Positions 7,242-9,441 of a stretch of DNA of 9,441 nt are shown here, piece by piece; the stretch's first letter is position 1, and each line of letters opens with the position of its first letter. Below the pieces are notes generated by a model that was not told the DNA's origin, ran no database searches, and worked only from the letters and a program-made list of their open reading frames with translations. The position numbers were made by a program, and so were the translations under genes. The stretch covers positions 1 to 9,441 of the forward strand of contig SFNZ01000072.1 in assembly GCA_004552615.1 (NCBI GenBank), written 5' to 3'. The stretch comes from Bacteroidales bacterium (lineage in GTDB: Bacteria > Bacteroidota > Bacteroidia > Bacteroidales > UBA932).

Positions 7242-7456
7242 GCGAACACTTCCAATACCTTAAAGAAGGACTTGTCGCCGATCTTGTGGATCGAGTGATG
7301 ACCGAATACCACCTGGACCTTGAGAAGGCTCTCGATGTTGTATATTCTTCTGAAATTTTCCAGAAACTCTCCGACCCTGCCACCGGCCTTTTCAAAGAAG
7401 GCCCGGCATACATCTACTCCTACCTTAAAGACGAACTCGGAAAAGGAAAAATTTAA
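7238..7456 (+). CDS. Small helical protein, third member of the DUF3791/DUF3990 cassette
   Basis: A 72-residue protein beginning at the ATG that overlaps the DUF3990 stop (ATGA). It is helical and acidic in its first half (EGLVADLVDRVMTEYHLDLE) with a conserved-looking middle SSEIFQKLSDPATGLFKEGP and a C-terminal YIYSYLKDEL. I recall small proteins of this kind following DUF3990 genes but cannot give a Pfam name with certainty. No catalytic motif is seen. The obvious reading is a second antitoxin-like or chaperone subunit. The last residues GKGKI lie where recognisable sequence of the following ATP-binding remnant begins (about 7450), so its natural 3' end may have been replaced at a recombination junction. 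Confidence 0.7.
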   Translation: MSEHFQYLKEGLVADLVDRVMTEYHLDLEKALDVVYSSEIFQKLSDPATGLFKEGPAYIYSYLKDELGKGKI

Positions 7457-7872
7457 GCAAAGAGTTCATCTGCCGCAATTTCGGTCTTCAGAAGATGTTT
7501 TCATTCATAGGATATGTTGAAAGAGCCGGCAGTGGGGCTGACACCATCACCAAGGGATGGAAAGAGAACAACTGGCCGAAGCCGCAGATTCGTGAGATTT
7601 ATGACCCTGACCGGGTGGAGATGGTGCTGAGTTTACACGGACTTGAAGGTGATTTGAGAAAAGATGATACTACCCAGAAAACTACCCAGAAAACTAGGGA
7701 AGTTATCCTTGCTGCCCTTGAGAAGTCTCCGGATTTGACTAATAAAGAGTTGGCAGATATATGTGGTATTTCTATTGACGGAATAAAATATCAAATAAAA
7801 CAGATGCGGTCTTTAGGATTGATTCGCCGCGTCGGGCCGGATAAAGGGGGCCACTGGGAAGTGATAAAATAG
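7450..7872 (+). pseudogene. C-terminal remnant of a Schlafen/AlbA_2-type ATP-binding regulator
   Basis: An open frame of 140 residues without a proper start. It begins NLSKEFICRNFGLQKMFSFI and continues GYVERAGSGADTI, the end of the GHKL-like ATP-binding C-terminal domain in 'ATP-binding protein' genes that carry an N-terminal AlbA_2/Schlafen domain. After a linker with two TTQK repeats comes a winged helix (LTNKELADICGISIDGIKYQ, then SLGLIRRVGPDKGGHWEVIK) up to TAG at 7870-7872. Relatives are usually about 450-580 residues, so three quarters are missing. The first ATG, 7495, lies inside the domain core. Family members are regulators or accessory genes frequent in mobile elements. The join with the upstream cassette lies within 7440-7460. 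Confidence 0.75.
7669..7692 (+). repeat. Two perfect 12-bp tandem repeats encoding TTQK-TTQK
   Basis: ACTACCCAGAAA is repeated exactly at 7669-7680 and 7681-7692 in the linker between ATP-binding domain and winged helix of the remnant, followed by a partial third unit (ACTAGG). Because the unit is four codons, copy-number changes would keep the frame and only change linker length. Confidence 0.85.
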
Positions 7873-7947
7873 CCCAGTTGCGGGAATGATTGCGGGAGTG
7901 ATTGGCGAAAGATAAGGAGTATCGAGGGACCTCGCATCAAAGCCTGC

Positions 7948-8070
7948 AATTGCAACCGCTTCTTTTTCGTTGAAATCCACCCGTTTAGCCTGCATATTTG
8001 ACGAAAAACTGATTAATATTCTTTTCGTCAATTTTCCATCAAATTTGTTACATATAATTGCAACCGCTTC
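7948..8070 (+). repeat. 15-bp direct repeat AATTGCAACCGCTTC, two copies 108 bp apart
   Basis: Exact copies lie at 7948-7962 and 8056-8070. The second copy supplies most of the 5' arm of the hairpin at 8062-8085; the first is followed by TTTTTCGTTG and has no pairing arm beside it. A duplication, a recombination core or a protein site could explain it. Confidence 0.7.
7998..8031. repeat. Perfect 10-bp inverted repeat TTGACGAAAA / TTTTCGTCAA
   Basis: Arms at 7998-8007 and 8022-8031 are separated by a 14-base A+T-rich spacer. The 3' arm is followed by TTTT, so it could act as a weak terminator, but arm length and spacing also suit a dimeric repressor operator upstream of the DUF3853 gene. The sequence does not decide between the two. 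Confidence 0.6.
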
Positions 8071-8088
8071 CATTTGGAGGCGGTTTTT
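8062..8088 (+). terminator. Intrinsic terminator or leader attenuator before the DUF3853 gene
   Basis: AACCGCTTCC (8062-8071) pairs with GGAGGCGGTT (8076-8085) through a 4-base ATTT loop. This gives a 10-bp stem with one T-G wobble, and the T run at 8084-8088 ends it. It lies only 26 bases before the DUF3853 ATG. If a promoter lies just upstream (CAAATTTG at 8039-8046 is one base off TAnnTTTG) the hairpin would sit in the leader as an attenuator; otherwise it ends transcription from the left. Confidence 0.6.
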
Positions 8089-8114
8089 CAGTTAATAACC
8101 TTAATCGAATTTAT

Positions 8115-8450
8115 ATGGAAACAAAACCAACACTCAGCCAGCTTCTGGCAAAGCCGATCTGGCAAATGACTGGGGAAGAATTCCTCCAACTGAACGAATT
8201 GGGCAAAGAGAATGCAGCCGCAGGAGAAGAACCGAAGGAGGTCATCGAATATGCCCACGGAATCACCGAACTGTCCCAGAAGATAGGGTGCTGCCAAAGC
8301 ACCATCTACATGCTCAAGAAGGAAGGAGTACTGGACGATGCCATCGTTTCTCAGGTCGGTCGCAAGATCATCTTCAACGTCGGCAAAGCCAGGGCCCTGG
8401 CCGACGAGTATCAAAGGGCGCAGAGGGAGAGCAGGCGTGAAAACCAATAA
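8115..8450 (+). CDS. DUF3853 family protein (HTH, mobile-element associated)
   Basis: A 111-residue protein. The N-terminal KPIWQMTGEEFLQL (13-26) is characteristic of DUF3853 proteins, which occur in Bacteroidota conjugative and mobilisable elements. Its C-terminal half, GITELSQKIGCCQSTIYMLK at 49-68 followed by VSQVGRKIIFNVGKARALAD, reads as an excisionase/MerR-like helix-turn-helix with a wing, so it probably binds DNA. The ATG at 8115 is used; an in-frame ATG at 8058 would place the terminator-like hairpin inside the coding region and adds a non-family N-terminus. The winged-helix gene follows after 11 bases, and the two are likely one transcript with the ATPase. Precise role is unknown; regulation of, or assistance to, element replication or excision is inferred from position. 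Confidence 0.85.
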   Translation: METKPTLSQLLAKPIWQMTGEEFLQLNELGKENAAAGEEPKEVIEYAHGITELSQKIGCCQSTIYMLKKEGVLDDAIVSQVGRKIIFNVGKARALADEYQRAQRESRRENQ

Positions 8451-8461
8451 CGGAGACCGAT

Positions 8462-8980
8462 ATGAAAGAAACCGAACCTTACACAAAGGTGTACGACTTT
8501 CTCTTCACAGAACTGAATCTGTCGGAAACAATGGCTCGCATCTTTTCCTTCATTCTCACCAAATGGACATGTGGGATTCCAGTCTATAGGCAGAAGTATG
8601 TGGCGGAGAAATGCAGGATGTCTGACAGGGAATGCAAACAGATCTTCAAATGTCTGCAGGGCATAGGCCTGATACGGAAACTGCCCCATGAACCGAACGG
8701 AACATCCTGCTACGAGCCGTCCATAGACAAATGCAGAGATGCCACCCAGGTCAAGTTTGCGCTGGTGCACGCCATTCACCGGTGCACAGCGTTCACCGGT
8801 GCACGCGGCGCACCTCCAAGGTGCACACGATGCACTTTCGGCGGTGCATACTGTGCACCACAAATAAATATAGATAATACTATTATAAAAACTGATAATT
8901 ATGGATATGTTAAACGAGAAGAGCATCGGATACCTGATTCAACAGGTACAGTCGAATTTGACGGACACGACACCTTATAA
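8462..8980 (+). CDS. Winged-helix protein, candidate O-like replication initiator
   Basis: A 172-residue reading frame with GGAG 6 bases before its ATG. Residues about 20-75 read as a winged helix: SETMARIFSFILTKW, a recognition part YVAEKCRMSDRECKQIFKCL and GLIRKL. This is the arrangement of the N-terminal DNA-binding domain of phage O-type or DnaD-like initiators. Residues about 101-133 are low-complexity (Cys, Arg, His, Pro, Ala) because the DNA there consists of five 17-bp iterons. The final 27 codons overlap the downstream ATPase gene out of frame by 80 bases, so the tail may be little constrained. Lambda O likewise contains its own iterons and is followed by the helicase loader gene. 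I infer that this protein binds its internal repeats to start replication. A plain regulator is the alternative. No database family is recognised with certainty. Confidence 0.68.
   Translation: MKETEPYTKVYDFLFTELNLSETMARIFSFILTKWTCGIPVYRQKYVAEKCRMSDRECKQIFKCLQGIGLIRKLPHEPNGTSCYEPSIDKCRDATQVKFALVHAIHRCTAFTGARGAPPRCTRCTFGGAYCAPQINIDNTIIKTDNYGYVKREEHRIPDSTGTVEFDGHDTL
8764..8859 (+). repeat. Five 17-bp iterons with internal dyad, GGTGCA-N5-TKCACC
   Basis: Copies lie at 8764-8780, 8781-8797, 8798-8814, 8820-8836 and 8843-8859. All five start GGTGCA; the ends are TTCACC, TTCACC, CGCACC, TGCACT and TGCACC. Copies 1-3 abut, with 5- and 6-bp gaps before copies 4 and 5. Each unit is an imperfect inverted repeat (GGTGCA against TGCACC), as expected for a dimer-binding iteron. 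They sit inside the winged-helix gene and are followed by an A+T-rich tract. Confidence 0.85.
8764..8900. other. Candidate replication origin: iterons plus A+T-rich unwinding tract
   Basis: The iteron block is directly followed by 40 bp (8861-8900) with only 5 G or C, including AAATAAATATA and TATTATAAAAA, and then by the ATPase start codon. Initiator gene, iterons within it, A+T-rich DNA-unwinding element and helicase-loader gene in this order is the lambda O-ori-P layout. Function is inferred from layout alone. Confidence 0.55.
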
Positions 8981-9441
8981 ACTCGGCAGCAACCTAAGAC
9001 ACCTCTCACAATCCGAAGTCATCAATCTTCTCGCCAGCTCATATTTCACACAGATGCAGTCCAGGGGAATAAGTTGTCCTCTGGACGAGATGACTCTGAA
9101 GCGGATTGAAAAGATAAGCAAATGGCTTATGAAGAGAAGTTGCCCGGGTTTGATTATCTATGGCCCTTGCGGGACCGGAAAGACAACAATGGCCAAGGCT
9201 CTTCAAAAACTCCTGAGCTTAGGAAGGAAATACTATACGGTCTCATGTCTTAACGCATGTCAGATAGTAGAAGACTTTAGGAGTGATGACACTCGCTATA
9301 AATACGAGAAGGCGAAATCAGTGGAAGTCCTGTTGATAGATGACCTTGGATGTGAACCTGAACATCTGATGCTTTTCGGTACACTTTACGAACCGATAAA
9401 GGACATACTCTACAAGCGTTATGACAGGATACTTATCACAG
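8901..9441 (+). CDS. DnaC/IstB-like AAA+ ATPase, candidate helicase loader (3' end outside window)
   Basis: An open frame from ATG 8901 (or ATG 8907) running off the window, at least 180 residues. It begins MDMLNEKSIGYLIQQVQ, has a helical N-terminal part, then Walker A GPCGTGKTT (residues 88-96, Lys94) and Walker B VLLIDDLG with Asp147-Asp148. The short distance between the motifs and the LIDDLG form match DnaC and IstB ATPases. DnaC-type proteins load replicative helicase at an origin; IstB-type proteins assist transposition. No transposase accompanies it, and it directly follows an iteron array and a winged-helix gene, so helicase loading is preferred. Its first 80 bases overlap the upstream reading frame, and its start lies at the edge of the A+T-rich tract. 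Sensor and C-terminal motifs are beyond the window. Confidence 0.85.
   Translation, partial: MDMLNEKSIGYLIQQVQSNLTDTTPYKLGSNLRHLSQSEVINLLASSYFTQMQSRGISCPLDEMTLKRIEKISKWLMKRSCPGLIIYGPCGTGKTTMAKALQKLLSLGRKYYTVSCLNACQIVEDFRSDDTRYKYEKAKSVEVLLIDDLGCEPEHLMLFGTLYEPIKDILYKRYDRILIT

Larger units (their letters stand above)
7873..8114. other. Noncoding stretch of 242 bp with repeats and dyads
   Basis: No convincing gene is seen. The stretch holds a 12-bp imperfect tandem repeat GCGGGARTGATT (7880-7891, 7892-7903), a small CGAGG-GA-CCTCG dyad (7923-7934), a palindrome TGCAATTGCA (7945-7954), a 15-bp direct repeat, a 10-bp inverted repeat and a terminator-like hairpin (separate entries). It separates the decayed genes to the left from the replication-type genes to the right and may be an element boundary. 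Confidence 0.6.

Noticed and set aside
7813..8073. 86-codon minus-strand open frame over the noncoding stretch
   Set aside because: It overlaps the winged-helix end of the regulator remnant; its repeated EAVAI arises from the 15-bp direct repeat, and no family is recognised. A weak possibility remains.
8058..8114. Earlier ATG for the DUF3853 gene
   Set aside because: It would translate the terminator-like hairpin, and the extra residues do not look like the family.
8764..8859. CRISPR array
   Set aside because: The repeats are 17 bp, partly abutting, and the gaps are 0-6 bp, so there are no spacers. They fit iterons.
8411..8926. 171-codon minus-strand open frame opposite the winged-helix gene
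   Set aside because: Antisense to a gene with a clear winged helix; its Cys-rich part is only the iterons read backwards.
8901..9441. IS21-type transposition helper (IstB)
   Set aside because: The ATPase motifs alone would allow it, but no IstA-like transposase precedes it, and the iteron/winged-helix context favours a DnaC-like loader. It is not excluded, because the window ends here.

Overview
The window looks like a Bacteroidales (Bacteroidota) chromosome, probably gut-derived. Three things point there: promoter boxes of the Bacteroidota type (TAnnTTTG, with a TTG/TTTG-like element about 20 nt upstream), weak Shine-Dalgarno sequences, and gene families typical of that order (MacB-like permeases, DUF3853, DUF3791/DUF3990). 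The genus cannot be fixed from the sequence. No rRNA, tRNA or CRISPR array was seen.

Positions 1-5838 read as ordinary chromosomal backbone. They hold the 3' end of a MacB/FtsX-type ABC transporter permease, a convergent MerR-family regulator with a GyrI-like effector domain, and then, divergently, a tightly packed three-gene run: an ACSM-like acyl-CoA/acetyl-CoA synthetase, a flavin reductase-like FMN-binding protein and an exported GH13 alpha-glucosidase/amylase. The merR-synthetase gap carries two divergent promoters, four copies of an 8-bp direct repeat spaced by near-integral helical turns, and nested inverted repeats on the synthetase promoter. This makes it a strong candidate regulatory region.

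From 5839 onward the window becomes a patchwork of mobile and defence-type DNA. In order there is a tyrosine recombinase reduced to its catalytic domain (5930-6439); a coupled three-gene cassette DUF3791 / DUF3990 (ADP-ribosyltransferase-like) / small partner (6523-7456), plausibly a toxin-antitoxin or defence unit; the C-terminal stub of a Schlafen/AlbA_2-type ATP-binding regulator (about 7450-7872); and a 242-bp noncoding stretch with a 15-bp direct repeat, a 10-bp dyad and a terminator-like hairpin.

The right end (8115-9441) is the start of a replication module: a DUF3853 HTH protein, a winged-helix protein, and a DnaC/IstB-like AAA+ ATPase that runs off the window. The most interesting structure lies inside the winged-helix gene: five 17-bp iterons, each an imperfect dyad GGTGCA-N5-TKCACC, at 8764-8859. 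They are followed directly by a 40-bp A+T-rich tract (8861-8900) and then the ATPase start. This is the layout of a lambdoid O/ori/P origin (initiator gene containing its own iterons, a DNA-unwinding element, then a helicase loader). I infer that this is a candidate replication origin of an integrated element.
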